DNA of 61,413 bases, from the NCBI GenBank assembly GCA_038117225.1, contig JAYOFM010000005.1, positions 1 through 61,413 on the forward strand, in the 5' to 3' direction. The position numbers were made by a program, and so were the translations under genes. Numbering within the stretch: the stretch's first letter is position 1; each line of letters starts with the position of its first letter. Source of the stretch: JAYOFM01 sp038117225. Lineage in GTDB: Bacteria; Pseudomonadota; Alphaproteobacteria; Rhodospirillales; Casp-alpha2. This document shows, in pieces, positions 8,240 to 17,434 of the stretch. The notes beneath the pieces were generated by a model. It saw only the letters and a list, made by a program, of their open reading frames with translations. It was not told the DNA's origin and did not search any database.

Positions 8240-10060
8240 TCATGAAACATCTAGCTTAGCGGCATAACCGCGCGGCGTGTAAACCCAATCGCGTCGGCCG
8301 CGGATAATGTGGCGGGTCTGGCGGTTGCCGATCATCACCAGGGTCAGCATGTCGGCATGGTCGGGTGTTAACTCGCCGAGCGTAATCACGTCGACGGTTT
8401 CGCCCGGGCGCCCCAGGTTGCGAGCCAGAATTACCGGCGTGGTGATCGGACGGTGTTCAAGCAGAATGTCACGCGCACGCGCCAATTGTTCGCGGCGGCG
8501 CTTGGAAACCGGATTGTACAGGGAGACGATGAAATCACCCTCGGCCGCCGCTTTAAGCCGCCGCTCGATCTCCGGCCATGGAGTCAGCAGATCGGACAAC
8601 GAGACAGTGCAGAAGTCATGGCCGATCGGTGCGCCAATGCGCGACGCCGCCGCCTGCAAGGCCGAGACGCCGGGCGACACACGGATGTCGAGACGGTTCC
8701 AGTCGGCTCGATCCTCGCGGTCCAGGAGTTCGAAGGCGAGCGTGGCCAGTGCATAGATGCCGGCATCGCCGGAACTCACCAGCGCCACGTCGCGCCCCTC
8801 TGCGGCCAGTTCAAGCGATGCCCGCACCCGGGCTTCTTCCTGCGCCAATTCCGATTGATGGCGGCGTTTGCCGGCGATCAGTTCACCCAGGATGTCCAGG
8901 TATAGGCCATAGCCAACCACATCGGTGGCGCGTGCCAGCATCCCGGTTACTTCCGGTGTGCGCCAGGCCGCGTTACCTGGGCCGATGCCGACAATGGACA
9001 AGCTACCCCGCATTCGACCGACGGCATGAGCAGCGATTCCCAGGGGCGCGCGGGCAATGGCGCAGGTGGCGTTAGCCGTCTTGCGCTTTTCCGCGACCAG
9101 GGTGGCGTCGCCACCGGCGGCGGCCAGGGCGGCCCCTTCAGAAACCCCATGGCAGCCGACTTCGGTGAAAACCACCTCGGACGGATTGGCGAGGCGCGGG
9201 GTCTCGCGTTCCAATTCCTCGGCGGAGAAAAAGCGCGCGGGGACGCCGAATTCATCAGCCAGCGCCAACACCGCCGGTTCGTCCTCCTTCAGATCGACGG
9301 AAGCGACGCAGGCGACGGCGCCGGGGGATAGTCCTGCCTCGGCCAATGTCGCACGCGCGAGGTCGATGAGCTCGGCCGGATCGGCACCACGCGCCGTCCC
9401 GACACCCAATGCCAGTACCGGCGGGCGCAGCACCACCGCATCGGCCGGCATATCGGTCCGGTCGCTGATGACGATGCGTTTCGCCGCGGTGTCGTCGAAC
9501 GAAAATCCGGAATCCGTGATCCAGGCGGCGTCTCCTGCATCGACGTCCAAGGCGACCGGTTCGCCCGCGAGCAGCGCGGCGGCGACGGGCTTCACCGTGG
9601 CGCGGTCTTCCAGATGCCATCCGGGCGGAGGGTCGTCCAGCGCCAGGCCATTTGCGAGATCGCCCGCCGTGGTGACGGCGGCGGTGGCCCCAATGCTCTC
9701 GGCGATGGCGCGCGCCATCCGGTTGGCGCCATTGTGGCCGCCCAGCAGCGGCACCACGGCGCCACCATCGGCGGCGACGGCGAGGACCGGCGGTTCTATC
9801 TCCTTGTCGGCGAGAATAGGTCCGAGGATTCGTACGAGGATGCCGGCGGCCATGACGGCGACAATCGGCCGGCCGGCTTGGAACAGTTGGCGCAGATGAT
9901 CGCCCGTATCGCCGAAGCTGACATCGGTACCTTCTGTCCGGCCGGTAAGACCATGCACGTCCGCATCCGGCAGCAATTCGGCGATCGTGCGGGCGATCGT
10001 GAGGCCATCGGCGGTTAGCGCCACGCAAGCGGTTCCAGCCGGAAGGGGGTGTTCGATCAT
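8240..10060 (-). CDS. CbiG-CobJ fusion: cobalt-precorrin-5A hydrolase / precorrin-3B C17-methyltransferase
   Basis: About 606 residues from the ATG at 10060, which overlaps the cobI stop (ATGA); an upstream extension of the frame is not used. Residues about 1-345 are CbiG: the N-terminal part has VVPLLGGHNGANRMARAIAE and AAVTTAGD, and the C-terminal CobE-like part has LALGVGTARGADPAELIDLA and the ASVDLKEDEP segment. Residues about 350-606 are a tetrapyrrole methylase of the CobJ/CbiH type, starting SIVGIGPGN and containing ALVSSGDAGIYALA, VSPGVSALQAAA and FIVSLYNPVSKRR. One chain thus carries ring-contraction methylation and removal of the C20 fragment as acetaldehyde (CbiG chemistry). Catalytic use of the CbiG part is an inference. 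Confidence 0.93.
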   Translation of the reverse strand: MIEHPLPAGTACVALTADGLTIARTIAELLPDADVHGLTGRTEGTDVSFGDTGDHLRQLFQAGRPIVAVMAAGILVRILGPILADKEIEPPVLAVAADGGAVVPLLGGHNGANRMARAIAESIGATAAVTTAGDLANGLALDDPPPGWHLEDRATVKPVAAALLAGEPVALDVDAGDAAWITDSGFSFDDTAAKRIVISDRTDMPADAVVLRPPVLALGVGTARGADPAELIDLARATLAEAGLSPGAVACVASVDLKEDEPAVLALADEFGVPARFFSAEELERETPRLANPSEVVFTEVGCHGVSEGAALAAAGGDATLVAEKRKTANATCAIARAPLGIAAHAVGRMRGSLSIVGIGPGNAAWRTPEVTGMLARATDVVGYGLYLDILGELIAGKRRHQSELAQEEARVRASLELAAEGRDVALVSSGDAGIYALATLAFELLDREDRADWNRLDIRVSPGVSALQAAASRIGAPIGHDFCTVSLSDLLTPWPEIERRLKAAAEGDFIVSLYNPVSKRRREQLARARDILLEHRPITTPVILARNLGRPGETVDVITLGELTPDHADMLTLVMIGNRQTRHIIRGRRDWVYTPRGYAAKLDVS

Positions 10061-10800
10061 CGGCCGTTGCCTTCCTGATGGCGCACAAGGATCATCGAGA
10101 AATAGGGCGCCGTCTCCAATGTGACGTCGGCCAGCGGCAGCACGATTTCCGCCTCCATGGTGGCACGCTCCACATACCACGAACCATTCATGCGGCCGAT
10201 ATCGGTCAGCACGCGGCGCACCTTGTCGAGGTGGCGACCAACCTTCATCACGGCGGCGGCGTCGGTTTCGCGCAGCTGCCGCGTGAGTTCTTCCTCGTCC
10301 AAGGGCGCCGGGACGATGGTTAGCACCTGATTGCGTGAAACCAACGGCGCCCCGGCCCGCGCGGCGCAGGCACCGAGCGATGACACGCCGGGCACGACTT
10401 CGGTCGGAAAGCGGTCCGCGAGGCGATCGAAGACATACATGAACGAGCCGTAGAGAAAGGGGTCACCTTCGCACAACAGGGCGACATCGCGGCCGGCATC
10501 CAGGTGATCGGCGATTTCCGTCGCATAGTGATCGTAGACATCGTTGGCCGGAAATGGGCCCGGTGTCATCGGTGTCAGGATGGCGATTTCCGTGCGGCCG
10601 CGGGGAATATGGGGCGCGGCGATGGCGCGCGCCAAACTCTCCATCGGCGCGGTGTCGCCATTTCCATCGGCGGGTGCCGGCGCCGGATAGGCGATGACGG
10701 GCGCCCCTTGCAGAATTCGGTGCGCCTTTAGGGTCAAGAGTTCGGGATCACCCGGGCCGACACCTAGACCATAAAGGGTGCCAGGTTTTAGTTCCGTCAT
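10057..10800 (-). CDS. cobI: Precorrin-2 / cobalt-factor II C20-methyltransferase
   Basis: 247 residues, full length. It starts GTLYGLGVGPGDPELLTLKA, the hallmark of CobI/CbiL, and contains VALLCEGDPFLYGSFMYVF and EVVPGVSSLGACAARAG. It transfers the methyl group of SAM to C20, an early committed step of corrin synthesis. ATG at 10800 overlaps the cobL stop (ATGA), and its own stop overlaps the cbiG/cobJ start, so translation is probably coupled on both sides. Confidence 0.95.
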   Translation of the reverse strand: MTELKPGTLYGLGVGPGDPELLTLKAHRILQGAPVIAYPAPAPADGNGDTAPMESLARAIAAPHIPRGRTEIAILTPMTPGPFPANDVYDHYATEIADHLDAGRDVALLCEGDPFLYGSFMYVFDRLADRFPTEVVPGVSSLGACAARAGAPLVSRNQVLTIVPAPLDEEELTRQLRETDAAAVMKVGRHLDKVRRVLTDIGRMNGSWYVERATMEAEIVLPLADVTLETAPYFSMILVRHQEGNGR

Positions 10801-12005
10801 GATTTTGTCGCCACCAATTGAAGAACTGTCATGAGAGGACGCATGGCCGTCATGCCGCCGACTGGACCGGATCGCTCTATGGCGAATCGGATCAACTCAC
10901 CATTTAATGTTGGGCGGAGCGCGATCAACCGTTCCTGGCCTTCCAGCGTTACCGCGTTGGCGACCAATCGGCCGCCCAGGCCAAGGCGGTCCCAGCAGGC
11001 TTCTATAACCCCTGGCGTCGCCGCGCCGCCGCCACAGAATATGGCATCGGGTGTGTCCGTCATGTCGTCGAACACGGCCGGGGCCGTGCCGTCGATGATT
11101 TGTAGGCGTGGCACGCCGAGAGCGTGCGCGTTGCGTGCCGCGGATGCGCGGCGATCGGCATTGTGTTCGATGGCGATGGCACGCGCCCCGGCGGCGGCGC
11201 GCATCCACTCGATGGCAATCGATCCGGCACCGGCGCCGACATCCCACATCAGTTGCCCGGGAAGCGGCATTAGACGCGCCAGGCTGGCGGCGCGCACCTC
11301 GCGCTTCGTGATTTTACCGTCGTGTTCGAACAGATCGTCGGGCAGGCCGGGCACGCGAGACGCGACCCAGGCATCGGGTCCGGCGACACAAGCGAGGGCG
11401 ATGGCGTTGAGATCGGCAACCCGGCCGTGTGACCAGGTTGCGGCGGTTCCATCGATACGACGTTCTTCCGGCCCCTCCAGATGCTCGAACACGCTAATCG
11501 GACTATCGCCGTAGCCGCGTTCCGCCAGCAATGCCGCTACGGCGGCGGGCGTTTCCCCATCCCGGGAGTACAACACCAAGCACGCTTCCGGCGCCAGGTG
11601 CAGCGATAGGGTTTCCAGCGGACGGCCATGCAGTGTTACCGCCGTGGTATCAGCGACCGACCACAACATGCGCGCCGCCACCATCTGAAACGTTCCCACA
11701 TGCGGAACGATCGCAATATCTTCAGGCGCGAAGCGGCGCAACAGGGTGGCGCCGACTCCGAAGTGCATGGGATCGCCGGATGCCAGAACCACCACCCGAC
11801 GCCCGCGCCAGCCTTCCATTTGAGCCATTGCCTCGCCGAGTCCGCAAGCCCAGGTCAAGCGCTCGGCCTTGCAGTCGGCGATCATCGCCTGATGCCGTTC
11901 GCCGCCAACCAGCAACTCCGCGTCGTCGATGATGGCGCGGGCCGTCGAAATCAAGCCCGCGAGTCCGTCGTCACCGATTCCGACAACGGTGATCCAAGGC
12001 GTCAC
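10797..12005 (-). CDS. cobL: Precorrin-6Y C5,15-methyltransferase (decarboxylating), CbiE-CbiT fusion
   Basis: 402 residues. Residues about 1-200 form the CbiE tetrapyrrole methylase domain (WITVVGIGDDGLAGL, VVLASGDPMHFGVGA, SVFEHLEGPEERR). Residues about 215-402 form the Rossmann CbiT domain with the SAM-binding LMWDVGAGAGSIAIEWMR and AIFCGGGAATPGVIEAC. The fusion catalyses methylation at C5 and C15 with decarboxylation of the C12 acetate. It starts with GTG at 12005, overlapping the cobH stop (GTGA). Confidence 0.95.
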   Translation of the reverse strand: MTPWITVVGIGDDGLAGLISTARAIIDDAELLVGGERHQAMIADCKAERLTWACGLGEAMAQMEGWRGRRVVVLASGDPMHFGVGATLLRRFAPEDIAIVPHVGTFQMVAARMLWSVADTTAVTLHGRPLETLSLHLAPEACLVLYSRDGETPAAVAALLAERGYGDSPISVFEHLEGPEERRIDGTAATWSHGRVADLNAIALACVAGPDAWVASRVPGLPDDLFEHDGKITKREVRAASLARLMPLPGQLMWDVGAGAGSIAIEWMRAAAGARAIAIEHNADRRASAARNAHALGVPRLQIIDGTAPAVFDDMTDTPDAIFCGGGAATPGVIEACWDRLGLGGRLVANAVTLEGQERLIALRPTLNGELIRFAIERSGPVGGMTAMRPLMTVLQLVATKS

Positions 12006-12628
12006 GAGAGCCCCCCCGCCAGCGCGTTGACCGCCGCCGCCGCCATGGCCGAACCACCGCGCCGGCCCTTCAGCGCGATGTAATCGATGCCGAAATTATT
12101 GGTGATCAACGCGTCTTTCGATTCGGCGGCGCCGACGAAGCCAACGGCGAACCCGAGAACCAGGGCCGGGCGCGGGGCGCCTTCGTCGATCAGTTCCAGA
12201 AGGCGAAACATTGCCGTCGGTGCATTGCCGATGGCGACGACCGCGCCGTCCAGCTGGTCACCCCAGAGTTCGACGGCGGCGGCCGAGCGAGTTGTGGCCG
12301 CCGACTTGGCGCGCGCCGGAACCGACTCTTCACCCAGGGTGCAGATGACCCGGTTTTCCGCTGGCAGGCGTGCACGGATGACGCCGGCGCCAACCATTTC
12401 CGCGTCGACGAGCACTGGCCGGCCTTGTGCGAGCGCCGTTCGGCCGGCATCGGCGGCACCATCGGTCCAGACAAGATCGTCGACGATGTCCGGCATACCG
12501 CAGGCGTGGACGAGGCGCAGGACCACGTCCGTCATGGTTTCGGGCACGCCATCAAGGTTGGTTGCCGCACGCACACGGGTGAAGGACTCGCGATAGATTG
12601 CGGCGGGATCGCGGATGTAGTCGGTCAT
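12002..12628 (-). CDS. cobH: Precorrin-8X methylmutase
   Basis: About 208 residues from the ATG at 12628 (MTDYIRDPAAIYRESF, a typical CobH start); the open frame extends to 12739 but without similarity. It moves the C11 methyl group to C12. The catalytic histidine is expected in VLRLVHACGMPD (about residue 43), and the family end GNAPTAMFRLLELID and GFAVGFVGAAESKDAL are clear. It is the first gene of the six-gene minus-strand unit ending with cobM; the 226 bases upstream separate it from the TPR gene and should contain its promoter. Confidence 0.95.
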   Translation of the reverse strand: MTDYIRDPAAIYRESFTRVRAATNLDGVPETMTDVVLRLVHACGMPDIVDDLVWTDGAADAGRTALAQGRPVLVDAEMVGAGVIRARLPAENRVICTLGEESVPARAKSAATTRSAAAVELWGDQLDGAVVAIGNAPTAMFRLLELIDEGAPRPALVLGFAVGFVGAAESKDALITNNFGIDYIALKGRRGGSAMAAAAVNALAGGLS

Positions 12629-12725
12629 GGGCGCGTGCCGGTCCGACAATATAAGTGATGGCCGCACGGGTCTGCGGCGGAATTCCCAGTCATCGCTTGG
12701 TCCTGGCCTTCGAGCGTCAGCGGAA

Positions 12726-12747
12726 GCGGCCCAAATCACTGGGCCGC
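12726..12747. other. Perfect 8-bp inverted repeat upstream of cobH
   Basis: GCGGCCCA and TGGGCCGC flank a six-base loop (AATCAC), about 98 bases before the cobH ATG. No T-run follows on either strand, so it is not a standard intrinsic terminator. A second, looser inverted repeat (GTGCCG 12753-12758 with CGGCAC 12778-12783) and a third small one (CCGCA/TGCGG around 12662-12677) are in the same leader. This could be an operator or a leader RNA structure. I could not fit the leader to the cobalamin riboswitch consensus. Confidence 0.4.
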
Positions 12748-12854
12748 ACCGAGTGCCGGCTGGTCATCGCCTCCGGTCGGCACCTTCGGATGGCTGGATG
12801 ATAGCGAAATTTGGCCGTGACGAAAGGGTGATCGTCGTTGCGATCGGCATGGGC

Positions 12855-14069
12855 CTATTCGGCGGTGTCGGTGCGCTTTGGCGGCAAGGCGGAGGCGCGT
12901 TGTTCGAGGACCTTCGCTTCCTCGCCGCGACCGAGCGCCTTCAACACCGATGCATAGTTCTTCAAGCCCGTCACCAAGGAGGGATGACCGGGGCCGAAGT
13001 TCTTCTCCTTGATTTCCAGGGCACGCTTCAGCAAAGGTTCCGCCGACTCCAAATCACCCTTCTTCTTATAGAGTAGGGCCAGATTGTTCAGATCGGTGGC
13101 GACCCCAGGGTCATCGACGCCGAGAACCTTCTCGTCGATCTCGAGGGCGCGGCGATAGAGCGGCTCGGCGCGGTCGACATTGCCGCGCGAATAATAAAGC
13201 AGGGCCAAATTGTTGAGGGCCGTCGCCACATCCGCGTGGTCGCTGCCCATGGTGCGTTCCAAATGCCGCAGCGATCGCTCGAAAGCCATGGTCGCGGTTT
13301 CGTGGTCACCGGATTGGTAGGCGGCGGTGCCGTATTTGTTGAGGTACTCGGCCAGCAATTCCTCGGCTAGTGGCGGCAGATACTCAACGGCCTGACGATA
13401 GAGGCCCATCGCCGCTTCGGTTTCCGTCTGCGCCATCATCAGATCACCGGCGACGACCTTGGCGGTGGCCGCAGCGGTCAAGTGGCGATCTGCCTGTTCG
13501 CGGATCTTGCGGCCGGCTTCGCCGTCGGATGATGCGACTTTCTCCATGATCTCGATGGTGCGTTGGAAGTGACCGGATTCGAGCGCATCCGCCGCACCGC
13601 GCACCAAGGGTTTCAAGTGTTCGCCGCCGGGAATCAGATCCTGCACCTTGCGCCGAATGTCGATGAATTGGCTGGCGAAATCACGCATCCGGGTATCTTG
13701 ATCCTTGGCGCTGATCCCACGCGCCTCAAGAATCTTTTGCAGGCTCTTGAACGCAGGCGTTTCCGGGGCCGCGACGGAAGGGTTGCCATCGTCGGCGCCG
13801 GGCGGGGAGACGGGAGGCGGTTCGTGTTCAGGCGCTGTCCCGCGCCCACGTCCGATGCGGCTGCCAACCAGAGTGCCGAAGAAGGCGGCGGCGCCGGCGG
13901 CAACGGCGATGGTTGCCCATTCTGGCATGGTGGCGATGGCATCGCCGATCATCTGGCCGAATCCGTCCATGGAACCACCGTCCGCCATCGTCTCGGCGGG
14001 TGCGGTCTCCATGGCGGAAGAGGCGCCTGTTGTCGTTGTGTCTGGTGAACTTGTGCCTTGGGATGCCAT
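12855..14069 (-). CDS. Membrane-anchored TPR protein (kinesin-light-chain-type repeats)
   Basis: About 404 residues from the ATG at 14069, preceded by GGAAG five bases upstream. The N-terminus is Ser/Thr-rich, then one hydrophobic segment with glycine zipper character (ATIAVAAGAAAFFGTLVGS, about residues 55-73) that should insert in the membrane, then a Pro-rich linker. The C-terminal half contains consecutive 42-residue TPRs of the kinesin light chain type, for example LNNLALLYYSRGNVDRAEPL and the following LNNLALLYKKKGDLESAEPL. It probably scaffolds protein contacts; partner unknown. It is upstream of cobH on the same strand and divergent from cbiB. Confidence 0.85.
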   Translation of the reverse strand: MASQGTSSPDTTTTGASSAMETAPAETMADGGSMDGFGQMIGDAIATMPEWATIAVAAGAAAFFGTLVGSRIGRGRGTAPEHEPPPVSPPGADDGNPSVAAPETPAFKSLQKILEARGISAKDQDTRMRDFASQFIDIRRKVQDLIPGGEHLKPLVRGAADALESGHFQRTIEIMEKVASSDGEAGRKIREQADRHLTAAATAKVVAGDLMMAQTETEAAMGLYRQAVEYLPPLAEELLAEYLNKYGTAAYQSGDHETATMAFERSLRHLERTMGSDHADVATALNNLALLYYSRGNVDRAEPLYRRALEIDEKVLGVDDPGVATDLNNLALLYKKKGDLESAEPLLKRALEIKEKNFGPGHPSLVTGLKNYASVLKALGRGEEAKVLEQRASALPPKRTDTAE

Positions 14070-14197
14070 GATGCTTCCGTATTTAACGTAAATATGAAGC
14101 AAGATCACTGGCGAATCACGGCGGAACAATCGGCCTATGCAGGATTTGACCGGTCGGCGCCGTTGACCCGGGCCGGTCGGTCTCTCATGCTCCGGCC

Positions 14198-15214
14198 ATG
14201 TTCACGTTCGGAATTGCGAGCACGGGAGGGGGCACGGTCGTCGGGTTCGACCCGTTGGCGCTGTTACTGATGGCATTGGCCCTCGAAGCGTATATAGGCG
14301 AGGCGAGATGGGTATTCCGCTTCGTGCCGCATCCGGTGGTGCTGATCGGTCGCTTGATCGGTTGGCTTGATAATAAGCTCAACCGCGAACACCGGCCGGA
14401 AACGGACCGTGCCATCCGGGGTGCGTTCGCGGTCTTGATCGTGGTCATCGTGACGGGCGGGGTCGGTTGGGTGATCGCCTGGATGACGCGATATCACCAC
14501 TTGGGCTGGATCATTGAATTCGCCGGGCTCATCGCGTTGCTCGCCGGACGCGGCCTCTACGACGCGGTGCGCCGGGTGATGACGGCGCTCGACGCCGAGG
14601 GCCTGGAAGGCGGCCGCCGGGAGGTCGCCCACATCGTCGGCCGCGACCCGCTGCAACTGGATGAACACGGGGTCGCTCGCGCGGCCCTCGAAAGCCTCGC
14701 CGAAAATTTCTCCGACGCCGTTGTCGGGCCGGTGTTCTGGTACGTGCTGTTCGGCTTCCCGGGAATATTAGTCTACAAAGCGGTCAACACGCTCGACAGC
14801 ATGATCGGCCACAAGACGCCGAAGTACCGAGCCTTCGGTCTGGTGGCGGCGCGGCTTGATGACGTGCTGAACCTGATTCCGGCGCGCTTGACCGGCTTGT
14901 TTCTGATCATCGCCGCGGCATTCACTCCTGGCGCCTCACCCTGGGGAGCGTTTAAGGCGATGCTGCGCGATGCCGGCAAACACCGCTCGCCCAACGCCGG
15001 CTGGCCGGAAGGCGCCCTGGCCGGCGCGCTCGGCTTGGCCCTGGCGGGTCCGCGCCGCTACCACGCCGAGATCGTCGAGGACGCCTGGATGGGCGACGGC
15101 CGCGCTCGGGTGACGACGAAGGACATGCGGCGCGCGCTCTACCTTTACGTGGTTGCGTCGCTGATCAACGGGGTGTGGCTGGCGGCGCTAGTGGTGGTGC
15201 GTTACCAGATTTGA
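14198..15214 (+). CDS. cbiB: Adenosylcobinamide-phosphate synthase
   Basis: 338 residues, integral membrane enzyme of the CbiB/CobD family that attaches (R)-1-amino-2-propanol (phosphate) to adenosylcobyric acid. Signatures: the early HPVVLIGRLIGWLD segment, SLAENFSDAVVGPVFWYVLF, and VNTLDSMIGHKTPKY in the middle. Several hydrophobic helices are visible (for example FAVLIVVIVTGGVGWVIAW). It is a single plus-strand gene between two minus-strand units, ending 22 bases before the convergent cobQ stop. Confidence 0.94.
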   Translation: MFTFGIASTGGGTVVGFDPLALLLMALALEAYIGEARWVFRFVPHPVVLIGRLIGWLDNKLNREHRPETDRAIRGAFAVLIVVIVTGGVGWVIAWMTRYHHLGWIIEFAGLIALLAGRGLYDAVRRVMTALDAEGLEGGRREVAHIVGRDPLQLDEHGVARAALESLAENFSDAVVGPVFWYVLFGFPGILVYKAVNTLDSMIGHKTPKYRAFGLVAARLDDVLNLIPARLTGLFLIIAAAFTPGASPWGAFKAMLRDAGKHRSPNAGWPEGALAGALGLALAGPRRYHAEIVEDAWMGDGRARVTTKDMRRALYLYVVASLINGVWLAALVVVRYQI

Positions 15215-15236
15215 GGCGAACCAGAGCCGGTCGCAA

Positions 15237-16745
15237 TCAACTTGCAGCGGGTGTGTTCGCCCGAGCCACGGCAAGGAGCGCATCCAGGTCCAGGTGCCGT
15301 TCCAAATGTTCCGCCAGGTCATCGAGGGCGGTTTCCACGCGGGCCTCGTAGGCGGTTTCCTCGAAACGGCCCTCGCGGATGGATTTGAGGAACTGGCGGC
15401 GGAAATCGTCGGCGGCGAACAGGCCGTGCAGGTAGCAGCCCAAAACCTTGCCATCGCGGCTGACGGCGCCTTCCGGGCGTGTCAGGTTCATCAGCATCCA
15501 CGGCCGCGATGTATCAGCACCCTCGGTTCGGCCGATGTGCATTTCATAGCCACGCACATCGGCGCCGACGATGGCGTCGATGGCCTCCACCTCGGTCAAG
15601 GTCTTGTCGCCACCCAGGATGGTTTGCACGTCGAGCATGCCGAGGCCCGGAGCCTCGCCGAGTTCGCCCTCGATGCCGCCGGGGTCAGCGATGCTGGTGC
15701 CGAGTATCTGATAGCCGCCGCACAACCCAACGATGATGCCGCCGCGCCGGCGATGAGCGAGGATATCAGTATCCCAACCTTGGTCGCGTACCTGGGCGAG
15801 ATCAGACAGTGTCGCCTTTGACCCGGGCAGCAGCACTACATCGGCATCGCCGGGGATAGCCTCGCCGGGCTCGACGATGACAACGGCGACACCCGGTTCG
15901 GCGGCCAGCGGGTCGAGATCGTCGAAGTTGGCGATGCGCTGGAAGCGCGGCACCGCGAAGATGATGTCACCCGGCTCGCGATCATCGTCATCACGATTAT
16001 CCAATGCCATCGCGTCTTCCTTGGGCAGTGCAGCCGCGCCGGCGAACCAGGGCACGACGCCAAAGGTCTGCAGTCCAGTGCGATCGCGAATTACGTCAAT
16101 GCCACTTTCGAACAGCGCTGGGTCGCCGCGGAATTTATTGACGATGATACCGCGCAGGCGCGCACGTTCGTTTTCCTCCAGCAGCACATGGGTGCCAACG
16201 ACGCTGGCGATGACGCCGCCCCGGTCAATGTCGGCGACCAATACCACCGGTACGTCGGCGGCTTCGGCGAAGCCCATATTGGCGATATCGCCATCGCGCA
16301 GATTGACCTCGGCCGGGCTGCCGGCGCCCTCGACCATGACCAGGTCGGCGCCGTCGCCAATGATGGCGAAGCTTTCCAATACCTTTGGCATCAGTTGCGG
16401 TTTCAGATCGTGGTAGTCGGCGGCCTTGCAGTTACCGATGACCTTGCCCTGAACGACCACCTGCGCGCCGACATCCGTCTGCGGTTTCAATAACACCGGG
16501 TTCATATGCAGGCTCAGCGGCAGGCGCGCGGCCTTGGCCTGCAATGCCTGGGCGCGGCCAATCTCACCGCCATCGGCGGTGACGGCGGCATTGTTGGACA
16601 TGTTCTGCGGCTTGAACGGACGAACCAGTAGGCCACGGTTGCGAAAGGCGCGGATCAGCCCGGCGGCCAGCAGCGACTTGCCGACGTCGCTGCCGGTGCC
16701 CTGTAGCATCAGCGCCGGGGCGCGGATCGGGGTGTCAGAATTCAA
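15237..16745 (-). CDS. cobQ: Cobyric acid synthase
   Basis: Amidates the b, d, e and g side chains of adenosylcobyrinate a,c-diamide using glutamine and ATP. About 502 residues: N-terminal P-loop domain (LMLQGTGSDVGKSLLAAGLI) and C-terminal glutamine amidotransferase domain with GLCGGYQILG and GCYLHGLF. The only start that keeps the usual N-terminus is a TTG at 16745, which overlaps the end of cobO by 11 bases. The first ATG (16709) lies directly at the MLQGTG motif and would remove residues normally present. Last gene of the long cobS-to-cobQ unit. Confidence 0.93.
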   Translation of the reverse strand: MNSDTPIRAPALMLQGTGSDVGKSLLAAGLIRAFRNRGLLVRPFKPQNMSNNAAVTADGGEIGRAQALQAKAARLPLSLHMNPVLLKPQTDVGAQVVVQGKVIGNCKAADYHDLKPQLMPKVLESFAIIGDGADLVMVEGAGSPAEVNLRDGDIANMGFAEAADVPVVLVADIDRGGVIASVVGTHVLLEENERARLRGIIVNKFRGDPALFESGIDVIRDRTGLQTFGVVPWFAGAAALPKEDAMALDNRDDDDREPGDIIFAVPRFQRIANFDDLDPLAAEPGVAVVIVEPGEAIPGDADVVLLPGSKATLSDLAQVRDQGWDTDILAHRRRGGIIVGLCGGYQILGTSIADPGGIEGELGEAPGLGMLDVQTILGGDKTLTEVEAIDAIVGADVRGYEMHIGRTEGADTSRPWMLMNLTRPEGAVSRDGKVLGCYLHGLFAADDFRRQFLKSIREGRFEETAYEARVETALDDLAEHLERHLDLDALLAVARANTPAAS

Positions 16746-17364
16746 TGCCGACCTGTGCCTTGACCCCGGAACGGAAGGGATGCTTCACCAGTGTCATTTC
16801 GGTCACCAGATCGGCGACTTCGATCAACTCATCCTTGGCATTGCGGCCGGTGACCACCACGTGCAGATCACGCGGTTTGTTCTTCAATGTCTCAATGACT
16901 TCATCAAGCGGCAGGTTGTCGTAGCGCAGCACGATGTTCAATTCGTCCAGAATGATCATCTTGAAACTCGGGTCCGCCATCATTTCCTTGGCCCGGTCCC
17001 AGGCACTGCGCGCGGCGGCGAGATCGCGCTGTCGATCCTGGCTCTCCCATGAAAAGCCCTCGCCCATGGCGGTCATCACGCACAGGTCCGGGTAGGCTTC
17101 CAACACCTTGCGCTCCCCGGTGTTCCAAACGCCTTTGACGAATTGCACGATGCCGACCTTCATGTCGCTGCCGATGGCCCGCACGGCGAGCCCCACGGCC
17201 GCCGTCGTCTTGCCCTTGCCCTTGCCCGTATGGACGATGACGAGGCCGCGTTCCTCGGTCTTGGTGGCGATGATCTTGTCGCGCGCCGCCTTTTTCTTTT
17301 TCATCTTTTCGGCGTGGCGGGCGTTGAGTTCTTCCTCGCTCAGGCCGTCGGTCTTCTTGCTCAT
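16735..17364 (-). CDS. cobO: Cob(I)yrinic acid a,c-diamide adenosyltransferase
   Basis: 209 residues, BtuR/CobA/CobO type of corrinoid adenosyltransferase. A basic N-terminus rich in lysine (about residues 15-30) precedes the nucleotide-binding VHTGKGKGKTTAAVGLA motif. Further signatures are QFVKGVWNTGE, MGEGFSWESQD and MIILDELNIVLRYD. It adds the 5'-deoxyadenosyl group to the reduced corrinoid. ATG at 17364; 70 bases separate it from the transporter gene upstream, the largest gap in this unit. Confidence 0.95.
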   Translation of the reverse strand: MSKKTDGLSEEELNARHAEKMKKKKAARDKIIATKTEERGLVIVHTGKGKGKTTAAVGLAVRAIGSDMKVGIVQFVKGVWNTGERKVLEAYPDLCVMTAMGEGFSWESQDRQRDLAAARSAWDRAKEMMADPSFKMIILDELNIVLRYDNLPLDEVIETLKNKPRDLHVVVTGRNAKDELIEVADLVTEMTLVKHPFRSGVKAQVGIEF

Positions 17365-17434
17365 GGATGAATTCTCCCTGGTCGAATTGATGTGAGTATA
17401 CGGACCAACGCCGCGGCGTGCACCGGAAGGTTTT

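Noticed and set aside
12629..12854. Cobalamin riboswitch upstream of cobH
   Set aside because: GGTGCC- and GGGAA-like pieces occur on the minus strand, but the B12-box order and the GCCCCCGCAACTGT-type core are absent. I do not call it.
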